Assembly: GCA_036365455.1 (NCBI GenBank)
Contig: JAWQUS010000008.1
Coordinates: 17,033,501-17,097,500, forward strand
DNA: 64,000 nt
Direction of reading: 5' to 3'
DNA from: Macrosoma leucophasiata
Taxonomy: Eukaryota > Arthropoda > Insecta > Lepidoptera > Hedylidae
The position numbers and the translations under genes are program-made. The notes under the pieces were generated by a model. It saw nothing but the letters and a program-made list of their open reading frames with translations. It made no database searches and had not been told where the DNA came from. This document shows positions 10,346 to 23,108 of the stretch, piece by piece (the first letter of the stretch is position 1; each line of letters opens with the position of its first letter).

Positions 10346-13294
10346 TTGAAGAATCCCATATTGTCACAATTCTAGATGCTTGCGTTAGCTAACGGTTAAA
10401 ACCTTAACCGCTAGTATGAATATCCATCCGTCTCTAGTGTGCAGATATGATAATTATACTACCCGCAAAATGTCTAACACTTTTTCACTATGGGGTAATA
10501 AATATGATGCTATCCGACGCTACGATTAGATACGTTCCAAATTTAACTAATGAAATTCGGTAATAACGTATGAGATATCCGTTTCCCTTTCAATCCGTTT
10601 CAATTGAATGTTTAGTTAATTTACTCGTTAGTGCAAGTACATGTTTGGAGAATGTATCGGATAGGTCGCGGTCAAGCCAAGGTTCAGTCTAGCATAAGAT
10701 GACCACACGTCCGGCTTTGGGATGGAGGGAATCACTTCTTGGCAATTTATGCAAACGAAAGCATAAATGTTGTTCTTTCGTAGGTATATGTATCTAATGA
10801 TAATTTCGCCAAAAAAAACTTATCCTGTACTGTTCTGATTCACTAGAAGTTTAAAATGAATCGATTCGCTGACAAAGCTTGGCCCATGTTATGTTAGCGC
10901 AAGAAGCGATTGAATGATATTAAGTTACGAGAATCAGACCTCGGATATGTGGTTTACTTACTTGAAAACATCTATAGTTTCAAATATCATGAATAAACCT
11001 ATTTTTTTATTTCTTTCGGTAGTAATAGAAGAACGAATAGAACTAGTTGCTAATCAATAAGTTGTTTTAATTTCTGTATGTCCCGGTTTTTGAGAATAAT
11101 GAATGGCTACACTTAACTAGTAGCACTCCTGGTGCTCTATTCTATATCACTTAAGCAACGCTGACCTCCGATATATCATTATAATTATCATAGGCCGTTT
11201 AAATATACGTATATGTAGACTATTTATCATTCGAATAATACATAGTTCAAGGCCTTAGCGCATCTCAATACAGTAATAAGTTATTGTGACGCGACCTTAG
11301 TTTGCTTTATGTGGTTGTTGTAACCTAATTGTGTCGAATACTTGACATAAAATAATATAATAAAGATTTTTTTTCAAAGGAAACTTCCTGACAGCAGCCT
11401 TGGAGCAGAAAGGGATGTTGATACGCGACCGAACAGAAAAAATTGTGAGACTAAAACCGAAGGAAAAATATGTACCTAACTAACTTTTAATAATAATATT
11501 TACTCTACCGCAGTATAAAAACGTAACTCTTCTTAAACTGTGACATTAATTTATATAGTAAACTGTTGTGTGTTTTAATAAACAGAGACATTAATGTAGT
11601 AAGTATACCTATACCTAGTAGGTATATCAAGCCTTTCGCAGAAAAAACATACGGATTTTTTAACCTTAATTGGGTGATAATACTTCATACTGCTAAAAAC
11701 TACGGATAAACTGATACCCACCCTTATAATCAAAGTACCCACCGTACAAAGTTTTAAGCGTAAGTAATAAAATTTTGTAAAATCTTATTGTTATTTAAGG
11801 TAAAATAGGAAATCTCAAGTATCCGGCATTCTTTACACGTGATATCCAATTCACACTTGGCCGGGTTTTATCTTTAATTACTTAATTACAAGTGAGCGTG
11901 TTCTAGTATACCCGAGCACTTGCTCACACAGAACAAAATGTGAGAAATAATACTCACCTACCTCAATCGTAAAGAGAACAGAAGCGCCGTTTGATTTAGC
12001 ACCTAATTACCGCTACTCACTAATTAGCAGACACATCCGCACAGAATACTCATTCTATAGTAACAGCTGGTTACGATTCGACACAATGGAGAGCCTTGAC
12101 TCATGCCAACTACTAACAAATCTTTTCGAATACCAAAACGAAATAATGAACCTTGTAAAGTATAAAAGAGTATAATAGTCAGTTTGCTTACTTTTTATTC
12201 TCTATTGGACATTCAAAACCTATACATATTTATTCATGACCTGGTTAGGGAAAGCCGAAATATATCTTCGTTACACATAAACTCAAGCCAATAAAAATAT
12301 AATTAAATTTCGTAACATAAAAGTTACGCTTATATCCTACAACGTGATTGCGATCCATAAACCGATGCCTTAAATGCTGTACCTATTTCAGTCAAAAAAT
12401 CCAACTGTATAGGTCATCGATTTAAAAAAAAAATGTTGTCTAAAGAAGAGGCGGTACAGCGAGAAAATGAACAAAGTTGGATAAAACATTGTAAAGTTCG
12501 GTTAATTTGAACATCTTAGTATCAATCCAACTTTACTCGTTGCTGCAGCGCTTTTAAAACCTCGTAAGCAGTCAATTCTTTAATTTAAACATTCCTTTCA
12601 AAAAGTAGGGAGGTATTAGTAAATATATAGTATTATAAGTTTAAAGCATAGCTCTATTTGTCAGTTTTATCGCATACTTCGTCAAAACAGTCTATAATAT
12701 GTCATCAATGAACTTAACCTATTAAAATCGATCAAATTATTAATCTTGGAGGTGCACTTGAGAATCTATTTAATCAAAAAAAAATACTCATAAAAGAAAA
12801 TCCAATAAACTAATTTCTGGATTGCACGGTGGGCTAATAACATAATAACATAGTTATAATTGTCATCGGATAGCCTTTTGATAGCTCCGCTGTCTTGATT
12901 TAGCCAATGTTCGTTGCTATATTGAAGCAAAACAACAAAACGATTCAATCGCGATCTTATGACAATTAGGTACACCTAATTATGTTAGCAGAACTAGGCC
13001 TCCGCTATGCTGTCATAGTAAATCATGCCTAAGTTAACAGTAAAGTATAAATTCGTCTAATATCTTTTAACGGGTATTTAGTAGGTAAAAAAATCTTCAT
13101 CAATCCTTTTATTAAATTATATTTTTGAAAGACTAATCTGAACGATGCAGTGCGCGTGAAAAAAAATGCATTCCCATTTAAAGTGTACCTACGGGAAGTA
13201 ACCTAAAAAAATTTTTTTCAAGAAAGTCACTTTCTTAGCATAGCTAATATGTACATTCGTGGCAAATTACAGTTTTCTCGTGTTAATCGTCTAC
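10346..13294. other. About 2.9 kb without recognised features
   Basis: AT-rich, all reading frames short. No repeat family described elsewhere in this window was recognised here. Confidence 0.4.
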
Positions 13295-13605
13295 ACGACG
13301 GACGGACGGACGGACGGACATGGCGAAACTGTACGGGTTCCCTGTAGGCCACGGACTCCTAAAGGACAATAAATACAATAAATATATAAATTATAAAATG
13401 TTATACTTCGTCACATTTTTTTTGTTTATCTATAATATAAAAATAAGTCGGGTTTTCCTTACTGACGCTATAACTCCAGAACGCACGAACCGATTTCCAC
13501 GGTTTTGCATTCGTTGGTTAGGTCTCGGGCTCCGTGAGGTTTATAGCAAAGAAAATTCAGGAAAAATTTCAACGCGGGTGAAGCCGCGGGCAACAGCTAG
13601 TTAGG
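13295..13605 (+). repeat. Interspersed element fragments with GACG microsatellite
   Basis: A (GACG)n run at 13300-13319 is followed by a family E-like LINE tail. That tail has ACGCTATAACTCCAGAACGC and ACCGATTTCCACGG, and ends GGGTGAAGCCGCGGGCAACA-GCTAG. Confidence 0.65.
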
Positions 13606-15734
13606 TATAACTTTTCCACGCTCTTTAACTGTCATGAAGCTGCAGGTAGTCCTTTGGATATAACAAATGATTATTGTTTTACTTCTAAAGTACACTATTT
13701 CTTTCAGTTATGAAAAAGTGATTCGTGGATAATTTATGAGATGTTTTGTAATATTTCTGTTTACCATATGAGTTTTTCATTCATTACTTTATTGTCTCCT
13801 CCACATTGTATATTCGAAACAAGTTAAAAGTTATAAGTTCGAAGAAGGATGTTAATCAATATTTCTATTAACTGCAGGATGCAGACTGGCACACTTTTTG
13901 CGTAATTATTAAGATCCACTATTAAAGTTGTCCCAAATAACTACATAATAATATATCGAAAGTTCTGAACTTCGTCATTGTGATATGATACGAGCTGCAT
14001 GGTGATATTGGGACCGTATGTCATCGCATCGATTCGAAGTAATTACTTGGAATTGTGTTTACATTCACAAGTATAATGTTATATTATTGAAATCACATTT
14101 TTCTTTATATTTTGCTATTTTGAGGTAGAAAAATTTAGTAATTTGGTATTTATAATAGTAAGTGTTAACAATAATAATTAATATTATCACATAGTTTTAT
14201 AAATAAATCATGTATCTAAAATAAGATATTTTTTAAACGAAAACAACACATACGAGACGAATATAAAATATATTAAAAAAAATATGATACATTATATATT
14301 AGTTTCGGAAAAATAGCGGATACATTCGCCGTGTCCGTATTTTTTCTTTAAATTTTATGCGTTTGACTATAAACCTTACATCAAGTTATATCACTGTTGC
14401 AGATGGTTTAATACTGATTTTTAACTTATATTCGGTTTTATTGAGATGCTAAATTGACCTTGAGGGTAAAGAAATGAAAGAACATAGTAAATAAATGATC
14501 TGAAATGAATGATATCTATTGAAAAAGCGAAACTTACCTAATCCCGGATACGACAGAAGACTCAACCAGTAGGTAGGAATGAAACTAAAATAGGTATCAA
14601 AACATGTAGGTAATCTACACTTAAAACAGAATAATACCAGTTCTCAGATTACTTATTCGTAGTTCTCAGGATTAAAATATGCCGACGTAGTCTGTCAACG
14701 AACTAGGTCGTGAGAAATGGCATTCACCCCAACCTTTTGCACGTTCCATTACCCTGGAAGTTGGCGTAGTGCAGGTGCCGAACTGTATGAAGAATACCTA
14801 GGTATAAAGCTTCGTGAGCAACCATCCTCGTTCATTCATTTTTTTGAGATAAAACACTTGTATCTCCAATATTTCCATATTGATTAGATGTTACTAAAAC
14901 AATTTGGACTATTTGTAAAGTGCCAATACTTAATTATGTTTATATGTTAAAACTAGAAAATGCTTCGATACTATCTACGATAGCATCTACAGAAACAGTA
15001 AGATGATAAATCTTTTCGTCTAAAAGTAACTATTGCCTCAAGTTTTTACTAGGTCATTTATTACTTGTTGGGATTTGTTGGCATGACAGACGATACATTT
15101 TAATCGGTGTGAGTTATTTTACCACAATACAGCATGTGATGATATCAAGTTTTTTTTTTATTTCGTTTCATGACATACCTACGACTTAGGGTTGAGTGGC
15201 AAGGAATCCGCGGAAAGCTTTAAATAGTCAGAAGTTAAACTTTAAAAAAGTAGGTACCTCAACGATGCAGTCTCATTTTACGCTCGAAATTTTATATTTT
15301 TCGCAAAAACACAATTTTAACAATCAACGATTTTTGAAATAATCTTTAATAATTCGAAACAAAACTACTATCATTTTAACTAATCTCATTATCAATAAAA
15401 ATATTATCGTTTAAAAAGGTTAAATAAGCGATTGAAATAAAATGTTATGCATAAATATTGAGTAACGTGGCTCAGGCTGGAGACTCCGTGTTACCCAATG
15501 TGAATAAATGATTAATAGTATGAATTTGTCCTACGTTTTGGGTGTATCAATAAATAATATGAGCTGTTTATATAATTTGTTGAGCAGTTATGATGACCAA
15601 TGACATAACAACGAATAAAAAACAATATTTTTTTTAACGGCTAAGCATTTTGTAATTTGATTTTTCAGGGTAAGCCATCCTTTAGAAGGGAAAACGGAAC
15701 GTTATATAGGATACACTTGTTTAAAAAAAAATAG
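13606..15734. other. About 2.1 kb without recognised features
   Basis: AT-rich, only short frames; nothing recognised. Confidence 0.4.
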
Positions 15735-15920
15735 TCTTCCAGCACCTCGAAGTTTGGTCATGTGCCCGGAAATGTCAGCAGGCTCGCCAGCTCGCCACAT
15801 ATTTCATGGGCCAAAATGTAACCGGCGAATCGTGAATATATGCATGTATTGCTTGAATGCCTGCATTACCTCTGCCTACCCCCTTGGGGCTTAGGGGCTT
15901 GAAGTAACGCTGTACGTATA
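15735..15920 (+). repeat. tRNA-headed SINE, family B, head missing
   Basis: Plus orientation tail half: GTGCCCGGAAATGTCAGCAGG..GGGCCAAAATGTAACCGGCG..ACCTCTGCCTACCCCC..GAAGTAACG. Both Pol III boxes are lost. Confidence 0.7.
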
Positions 15921-16145
15921 ATGGATTAAAAATACCATGTAACCCATTCACTGTCCGCGAGCAAGAAAATATTGTTTCAATAACAAAACAGTCCATTAAG
16001 TAAGTCGTCAGAGAAAAATTGGAGTGTCTGTTTGTAATATTAAAATAATCGTTTTTTACTAAATGCATATGTATGTATACACGGTACATATACCGAAACA
16101 ACATTGTTTAAATTATTTCGCATTAACACATGCTTGTGAAATATA

Positions 16146-16372
16146 TTTTATTTTAAAGAAAAATGGAAAGAAAAATTTGACTTCAGGCGAGGCTCGAACT
16201 CGCGACCTACTGGGAATCTAGTCCAATAGCAATAGATGTGAAGGAAAGATTTGACAAATCGGGCAGGGCTTCAGTAGCTCAATTGGAAGAGCTGGACTAG
16301 ATTCCCAGTAGGTCGCGAGTTCGAGCCTCGCCTGAAGTCAAATTTTTCTTTCCATTTTTCTTTAAAATAAAA
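16146..16372. repeat. Perfect 80-bp inverted repeat containing the tRNA-like unit
   Basis: Arms 16146-16225 and 16293-16372 are perfect reverse complements by eye, separated by 67 bp. Each arm holds the TTTTAAAGAAAAATGG marker and the 3' half of the tRNA-like sequence. The right arm plus loop restores a whole tRNA-like unit on the plus strand. Confidence 0.9.
16268..16338 (+). tRNA. tRNA-like sequence, copy 3
   Basis: Plus-strand copy, 71 nt. The acceptor opens with a G-U pair (GCTTCAG/CTGAAGT), and the T arm CGCGAG-TTCGAGC-CTCGC is intact. Relative to the 74-nt copies it lacks bases between D arm and anticodon arm, so it is very unlikely to be a functional tRNA. Confidence 0.35.
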
Positions 16373-16626
16373 CAAAACAACATTTTTTACAATTTTTGTC
16401 TGTTTGTCTGTATGTCTGTCTGTTTTTTCCCGCTAATCTCGGGAATGGTTATACCGATTTTGACGACGTTCACTGGCAGATAGCTGATGTAATAAGGAGT
16501 AACTTAAGCTAATTTTATGCTAGCTGCGCCCACAACGTCCGGGTAGATACTGAATAATCATAAATTCTCACGCGGACGAAATCGCGGGCACAGCTAGTCT
16601 TCAATAAAATATGTTTACACTCACAG

Positions 16627-16812
16627 CTCCATACTAGTTATAAACCCGTGTCGTGGGTGCTATTGTACACACATAACACATAAACAAACACGCAGACCCG
16701 AAACAAATATCTGTAGGTCACACAAATACTTGTTCCGATGTGGGGATCGCACCTGCAGCCTTCGGAACAAGTGGTCGTTGTACACCGCCGCTGGACCAAG
16801 TGGGTCCTCAAT
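16627..16812 (-). repeat. tRNA-headed SINE, family C
   Basis: Minus orientation: tail side CATACTAGTTATAAACCCGT..GGGTGCTATTGTACAC, body CCCGAAACAAATATCTGTAGG, head-side TTGTTCCGATGTGGGGATCG. Confidence 0.65.
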
Positions 16813-17130
16813 GGTACATTCATATTATTATACTTACACCTACACGATTACTAGAATCAATAAAATGTATTTTTGTTAGATATCACAAGTCAAGTGTTGT
16901 GATCTAACATTAAACTTGAAGCAGTGACCTTTGCTCGGGGCAACGGAATTATTATTTCATCCTCTAGTTTAAATCAATAGCTAGGTATAAGACTTACAAA
17001 CATAAGTATGATTGCACTCATCTACACTTTATAAAATTGTAATGTCCGTCTGTGATTTAAGCGAGCGGTTTACTTAGATACTGGTGGGTAAGTTCCAGTC
17101 CGCTTGAATTAATCTTGGGCCAAATAATAG

Positions 17131-17305
17131 TCATTGATGTCAAGTGATGACTGCAGCCTGTAGACATTCACACAAAGACCGTGGTCAAAATGCAGATGCG
17201 TTGCCACCATTACTATCTTACCGGAATACGATAGTGCAGATACCACCATTTAGCGGCAGATAAATTATGTAATGCGGTGGCGGTGCCCACGAGCTCCTAC
17301 CACCA
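17131..17305 (-). repeat. SINE-like family A with internal deletion
   Basis: Carries CATTGATGTCAAGTGATGAC, GATGCGTTGCCACC and ATTTAGCGGCAGATAAATTA, but the middle is shortened. Confidence 0.7.
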
Positions 17306-17329
17306 GTGAGTTAGATTCTAGTGTAAGAA

Positions 17330-17606
17330 ACGTAACTTCACGCCTGTAATCCTCGACGGGGTAGGCAGATGTAAATCCACGATTCACCGGTTATGTTTTG
17401 GCCCATGTAACAGGTGGCGAGCCCGTTGACTTCTCCGGGCACATTATCAAACTTCGAGGTGAGTACTGGGCAATTTCCAGAAAATGGAAAAATCCCAACA
17501 GGACCAGAGATAAAGGACTTTACACCATAATCTCTGATAACCTCCTACCCGGGAATTGAACCCAGGACCAGTAATGGCCTGCTAACCACTAGGCTACCGA
17601 GGCACT
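17330..17606 (-). repeat. tRNA-headed SINE, family B
   Basis: Lies 25 bp after a family A copy. Head read on minus: GCCTCGGTAGCCTAGTGG and GGTTCAATTCCCGGG. Tail GGCGTGAAGTTACG. The promoter boxes each carry a substitution. Confidence 0.8.
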
Positions 17607-18416
17607 TAAGTTCTAGTACAAGGCTTTGCAATTTTGTGTCATAGGCAAAACAACTAACACTTCAAAGATGGCAATGCGTTCGAATTTTGGTCTTGGTGTA
17701 GATTACTGCATGCTGCAGTTGTCGCTATTCTACCTTGATCAATGCAGATGGATCAAGCTATTTCTTTTATCATTTAAAAATAAATTAAACAAATTTCATT
17801 TTGAAAATTCTTCAGACTGATTCATACTGAAAATTAGTTTTCGGTAGAATAGCGAATATAAAATAAACATTTAGGTTCTAATATTAGAACTCTAGTATAA
17901 AGAGGAGTGGAGGCATACCTACATGTAACATGACTAATGAGTTTTGGAAAGGTTTGTTTAGGTGTGATTTAAGTAGCGTGTAGGTGACGTTGATAAAGTA
18001 ATTACAGTGATTTGTGGACATTTCAAGAGAAGACAATGGTTTACTTTGGAGAACTACTGTATTATACTTTAGTAGACTTATCTACCAGATTTTACTACTC
18101 AACATGACTACCAATACCTAATTAAAAATGCTAGTAACACAAAACTGTTAAAACAATGAATTTGTGAAATGCATGCATTGAAATTGTATTGTTGTTTAAC
18201 ATAGCAATAGTAAAATTAGTAAACAGTGAACTTATACTGAAAAGATCTAAATGAGTTTTTTGTGCGGGTTTTCTCAGTATCTGTGGGCTTTGGAACTCTG
18301 CCAGTGAAAAGAATGTCTCATGTTCTTTTCCTAAACACTTATTTCGTCAATTAGTTACAATAAAAATTGAACACACTGTTGACGTCCTTATCTACTTTAA
18401 TTTGGACTGTCATTTA
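17607..18416. other. No recognised feature
   Basis: AT-rich, only short frames. Confidence 0.4.
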
Positions 18417-18473
18417 TTTTCTTGATAAGTGAATTGACATAATGTACTTATGTCAATTTACTTATCAAGAAAA
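18417..18473. repeat. 26-bp-arm hairpin
   Basis: Arms 18417-18442 and 18448-18473 pair with one mismatch; 5-nt loop TGTAC. Confidence 0.8.
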
Positions 18474-18653
18474 TTATAAACACTTTATAATAAAAAAAAT
18501 AATTGTTTAATACTTTATTTTTTTCAGCGTTACCTACTTATAACTAGAAAATTTATTAAGTAAATATGTATATCTAAATGATTAAATAAATTTGGAAAAT
18601 AAAACTTAATAATAGTCTATGCGTTTCTCTCAGCGAGGAAATTACATCATACT

Positions 18654-18863
18654 TCAAAATATTCCTTCGTTTTTATCACGTGGCAAAATATCGACCGCCA
18701 CTACGATCGCCATGCTTGGCATGCAAGTTGGCGGTCGTAGAGGCGGCAGTTTTATCTCGGGACGCTGCTGCCCACTCCGCGTTATTGTATTTACTATCGC
18801 CCTATTGAATTGATCGCCACTGTTCGGTTGAGTAACTATACGAGCGGAATAATTATCCTTCAC
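18654..18863 (-). repeat. Remnant of the QQRP..KLP dispersed coding repeat
   Basis: An open minus-strand frame encodes GQQRPEIKLPPLRPP within about 69 residues. It is the best-preserved copy of the motif also seen near 0.4, 5.8 and 32.5 kb. It may be a Gag-like fragment. Confidence 0.4.
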
Positions 18864-18924
18864 CAGTGGGAATCACATGTCCAGATACCTACTACGAATA
18901 CTTTTGAATAAGTAGGTAGGTATA

Positions 18925-19175
18925 TCCGCAGTGGCGTGGCAAACATGGGTGGCACCCGGGGCGGATGAGCAAAAAAAAAAGGAAATACTTCCTATTTTCC
19001 ATTCTCCACCTTATGCCTCCCTACTTGAGCAAATTCTCTGTCTCTGTCGCCCCCTAGTATTATAAATGCGAATGTTAGTTTTAATGTAAAGAGAGGGTGT
19101 CACCCTCAAACGGGTGGCACCCGGTGCGGGCCGCTCCTGCCCCCCCTCTATAGCTACGTCACTGTACATCCGCCA
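18925..19175. repeat. Repeat fragment with two GGGTGGCACCCGG blocks
   Basis: GGGTGGCACCCGG occurs at about 18948 and GGGTGGCACCCGGTGCGGG at about 19110, separated by TATTATAAATGCGAATGTTA. This looks like an old interspersed element; family not identified. Confidence 0.35.
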
Positions 19176-19291
19176 ATTCCATTACTCTCGAGTGCCTATA
19201 AATCCGTGTTAATGCTTTTCTGCATTAACTATGAGCCATTCACTATCTTTTCTTATTACGTTATATTGTTAAGTACAAAGTATGTATCTTC

Positions 19292-19440
19292 TGAGTGTGG
19301 AGCGCCAAATATCCCGGTCCTGACGCACCTCCCATGTCCCATCTTACCTCCATCATTCTCTTCATACATGCTAGGCATCGGCGTGCATAAGACTGACTTT
19401 AAACACCATCAGACAGAACTCGACCTATTTGGTCACGGTT
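19292..19440 (+). repeat. Interspersed repeat, family D
   Basis: Shares GTGTGGA(G/A)CGC..ATC, CCTGACGCACCTCCC..CTTCATACATGC and CTCGACCTATTTGGTCA with 63368-63550. Shorter pieces lie near 20.86 and 21.9 kb. Confidence 0.65.
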
Positions 19441-19727
19441 TTTTTTAATGTAATTAAAGTGGTAAACAAGCATACAGTACATTGATGTTAAGTGATGACT
19501 GCAGCCTATAGACACCCACACAAAGACCAAGGTCAAAATGCAGATGCGTTAACACTCCTAAGGCCTAAGGTGTTATGGCTCTGTGCCGGAAATTACAGGG
19601 CCGTACCTTACCACCTGACCGGAACACGATAGTGCTGAACACTACCATTTAGCGGCAAGTATATTAAGTAATGCGGTGGTGCCTTCGTCCGCGAGCTCCG
19701 TCACTGGAGCTCTACCACAAGGAAAAC
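19437..19727 (-). repeat. SINE-like family A, near full length
   Basis: Poly(T) at the left, then AGTGGTAAACAAGCATACAG through GCCGGAAATTACAGGGCCG to CACTGGAGCTCTACCAC. Confidence 0.8.
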
Positions 19728-19897
19728 TGTATCCCTATTTGATTGCCACTTCATGACCTTAAAAAAAGATATGCCTAGCAAACGGTTGTGCCATCTTAAT
19801 CAATGAGAAAACTATTATAGGCAGTGTTGTGTAGTCTTATATATAATGCCAATAGTCCTATAATAAAACTCATTTAACTAAAAGGTGGTTTTACATA

Positions 19898-19978
19898 TTA
19901 CCATTTAGCGGCAAGTATATTAGGTAATGCGGTGGTGCCTACGCCGAGCTCCGTCACTGGAGCTCTGCCACCAGTAAA
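19898..19978 (-). repeat. SINE-like family A, head fragment
   Basis: Only the first third in sense: ACCATTTAGCGGCAAG..GGTGGTGCCTACGCCG..GGAGCTCTGCCACCAGT. Confidence 0.7.
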
Positions 19979-20684
19979 AAGGTCAGTCTTAGTCTTCCTG
20001 GGCCTCTGCAACCATCCACATTCGCATTCTATAGTATGCCCGAAACATCGGAGCATGCCTTTTTAAATTTTTTTAGCGATACTCTCATTCACATAAAGCC
20101 TCTTTCTTACATCTTCATTATGAACACACAAATACAAAGTAGAGATACACTTTAAACAACCATAGAGTGGTATTGGAATTCTTCCAATAGGGGCGATTCT
20201 CATTGGCTACTTTGTATGGAAATGCGTCCAATTATATAATAACGTCACTAGAAATTCTATTTCTTAGAATATACGAGTAACATTATAAATATACAACAAT
20301 AGTTTGTGAATACGTAATATCATTAACTTAAAATGTATGGGACCGCAATTACTATTACAAAGGCAAAATAACTCTTATAATTTACCCATCATCACCGTGA
20401 TCTGCGATTAGATACATTAAGGAAGATCTGCACAGTTCGATATTGTTATAATTTTAACGGATACAATTGGGAGTCAGTAGTGTTTTGTCCTCGTAGTGAG
20501 GTACCAAAATATATTTTTAAATATGATCCAAAATGTAGAAAATTAAGGTAATGCTTGATCGTCGATTGAAAAGTTAGTAACTAATCACATTAAGCATTAC
20601 TATTGTAGCAGGCAGTCATCATATAAGCAGGTACTCTAAACAAGTTTTTTTAAACATCTGTAACTGTAACGTAACCCATTAAAA
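19979..20684. other. No recognised feature
   Basis: AT-rich; nothing recognised. Confidence 0.4.
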
Positions 20685-20757
20685 TATTTGTCCCGGTGAG
20701 TAGATTGAACCGCTTTCCTCAGATCAAGCGGTCGTCACTCACCGCTGTACTGGGTTA
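20685..20757 (-). repeat. tRNA-headed SINE, family C, head fragment
   Basis: Minus orientation: AATATTTGTCCCGGTGAGTA..GATTGAACCGC..CAAGCGGTCGTCACTCACCG; the body is lost. Confidence 0.6.
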
Positions 20758-20902
20758 CTAGTAGGTACGTAATAAGGTTATTAGTAAGTAATATCTGAAA
20801 GAAGAGAATAATGAAGTTGAAGAAGCACGGGCGGTGTGTAAGGATCGGGATATCTAGCGCTTCACACTCTGCCTACCCCAATAAGGGAGCTGGCGTGAAA
20901 AT

Positions 20903-20949
20903 ACACACATAAATGATATATGAAATGTACATATATCATTTATGTGTGT
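20903..20949. repeat. 20-bp perfect hairpin
   Basis: Arms 20903-20922 and 20930-20949 are perfect complements (ACACACATAAATGATATATG); 7-nt loop. It lies beside a family D fragment. Confidence 0.75.
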
Positions 20950-21597
20950 ATTTATGTATGTATTTACGTCAAAAAAGAATAAAGTATTGAGATCCTTATC
21001 AGCAAACCCTTGAAATATCTAACTAGTACAGAAATGGCAATTAGACCCCCTAGCCCCTGTTTGTATGATCATGGATCTCTTACCCTTTCGGGATTTAGGA
21101 GAACTGGCATGACGTTACGTTCAACATTTCAAACCTTTTTGGATCCCAGCCAATAAACACGGTGTTGTGTTCCCCGGCGCCAAATGAACAAATAATATAA
21201 AAATATAGCCCCTTTTTAAAGTCGGTTCCCAGCAGCCGTTGACATGCAAAACAAATATTGTTTTAATAAAAATACCTCTTCTGAAAAGCAGAATTATCGG
21301 GATTGTAAACAAATAGTGACTTGCTCTCGGTATTTTGCCGAAATAAAGTTTAGGCAGTTTAGCGTTCACTGGTTAAGTAATTAAAGAATCAGGTGCATTA
21401 TGGCGCTATTATCGCTTATGTTCCAAAATGTATAACAGCTTGTTACGTCTATGTCTCTTTGTTTCGAGTATTCTTCAGAGATTTTTTCGCACATTAAAAA
21501 AAATAATAGCTCTAAGTTTGATTGTAGGTAGAGTTCCTAATATGTTCGAGACAATTTTCCTATTACGACCGTATGGCACGATAATTACTGATTAAGT
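20950..21597. other. No recognised feature
   Basis: No coding or repeat signal recognised. Confidence 0.4.
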
Positions 21598-21811
21598 TTT
21601 TTGGCTCATGTAATAGGCGGCGAGTCTGTTGACGTTTCCGGGCACAATACCAAAATTGAGATAGGTACTGGGAAACATCCAAAAAATGAAAAACATCTCA
21701 ATAGAACCAGAGATTAAAGATTTTACACCGAAATCTCTGACAGCGCCCGATCTGGAAATCGAGCCCAGAATCGAACGTAGTAGTAGTGGCCTGCTACCAC
21801 TGGACAAATGA
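21598..21811 (-). repeat. tRNA-headed SINE, family B, degenerate
   Basis: Contains TTGGCTCATGTAATAGGCGGCGAG..CCGGGCACAATACC..GGAAATCGAGCCCAGAATCG; the B box is mutated and the tail is missing. Confidence 0.65.
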
Positions 21812-22240
21812 GCAGACAGGCTTTATTTAAGTATCATAAAATGAAAATGTTCAGTCTAAATCATTATATATGTATGTATGTATTACTATGTAGGTATCTT
21901 TACGCCAAGTCACTCACGGGGTTGGCAGAAAAGAGTGTGAAGCGGCAGTAATCAAAATTCAGTGCTAGAGTGTAATGTAATAACATGCGGTTATTTATAA
22001 TCACGAAGTTGCGCTAACCATTGGCTGGACAGATTTTAATTTTTTTTTGTATTTTTGGTTATGTTTTTGACCGATATAGAAAAGAACATACTTATTTAAA
22101 AACTAAATTCTTCAATAAAAAAAATCATTAAAACATAGGTTATTTTGTTACGGCTAGGGTAGACACACAGACCAATCAGCCTTCCTTCTTCTATCCATAG
22201 TCGATGGGTAGACTAGAGGGTACAGTTGTGTGGGGTTGTG

Positions 22241-23108
22241 TTTAAATTGTTTATTTCAAAAAGTAAGTTCACAAAATTAATACAATAATATCTTAATATT
22301 TAAAATAGTACAAAACATATGTATGCCCGAACTAGGTAAAACCAGTGTTTCGGGCTGGAAGAGACCTACAGCTATTTGAAGTTATTTTAATTAACAATTG
22401 AATATACGTTCTTAATTATTCTTACTACTAGGATACTATTACTTCTTACTTTAATAATAATAAAATTTAGACAGTTTTCAAAAACTTATTTACATACTAG
22501 GAGTAAATTTTCTGTATTTTCATACGAAAGATTCTGTAAAAAGTTATTTAAAATTATTACATTTTTTTTATATTATTAACTTATAAAATAGTGGTTTTTA
22601 ACGCACCACCCCATGATGTGATACAATATTGAATTAAACTTTGTCCTAAAGCTAAATATATTTGAATAATCAATTTAGAGTCAGCTATTTTTCGTAGTTT
22701 CTTGAATAAAAATATTAATTTGCGTAATCTTTTAACAAGGGATTCAATATGTAATCTAAATGAAAGTGTATCGTCTATCAATATCCCGAGATATTTGATA
22801 TCGTGAGTTTTAATAATGGCAGGACAATTGCACGAGTTACCTGATGGGTTATTACAACAGTGCACATAAATGCGTTGGTTATAGATGTTATTTGAAAATT
22901 TGCACATTGAAAAATGAATATATTTTGTCTTGTCAGCATTTAATGTAAGTAAATTATCTTGGAGCCAATTGTTTACTTTATTGATACCTAATTGAGCAAT
23001 CTCATATAATTCGCTGGAGGTTTTGCCGGTAAATATTAAAACTGTGTCATCGGCGTAAGATATAAGTTTGCCTTGTTGAATGGTTAAATTACATAAGCCA
23101 TTTATATA
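22241..23108 (-). pseudogene. LINE reverse transcriptase, 3' part, interrupted by the gypsy element
   Basis: Minus-strand frame continues the RT of a Jockey-type LINE from the LTR junction. It shows the catalytic YADDT motif (about 23055-23069), then NADKTKYIHFS, KYLGILIDDTLSFRLHIE and SLIQYCITSWGGALKT. The frame stops at 22581, where related RTs continue; a further stretch in another frame (FLQNLSYENTE) suggests a frameshift there. The 3' UTR runs to an AATAAA near 22246-22251 (minus strand). The upstream RT part lies beyond the insertion at 28133-28200. It is non-functional through truncation, frameshift and insertion. Confidence 0.85.

Larger units (their letters stand above)
16018..16594 (+). 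repeat. Family E interspersed element, interrupted by a tRNA-like fold-back
   Basis: 16018-16113 matches 1499-1600 and 16376-16594 continues the same element to CGCGGGCACAGCTAGT. The tRNA-like inverted repeat was therefore inserted inside an older family E copy. Confidence 0.8.

Noticed and set aside
13300..13319. (GACG)n run as a CRISPR-like or regulatory repeat
   Set aside because: A simple tetranucleotide microsatellite at the edge of a LINE tail; no spacers.
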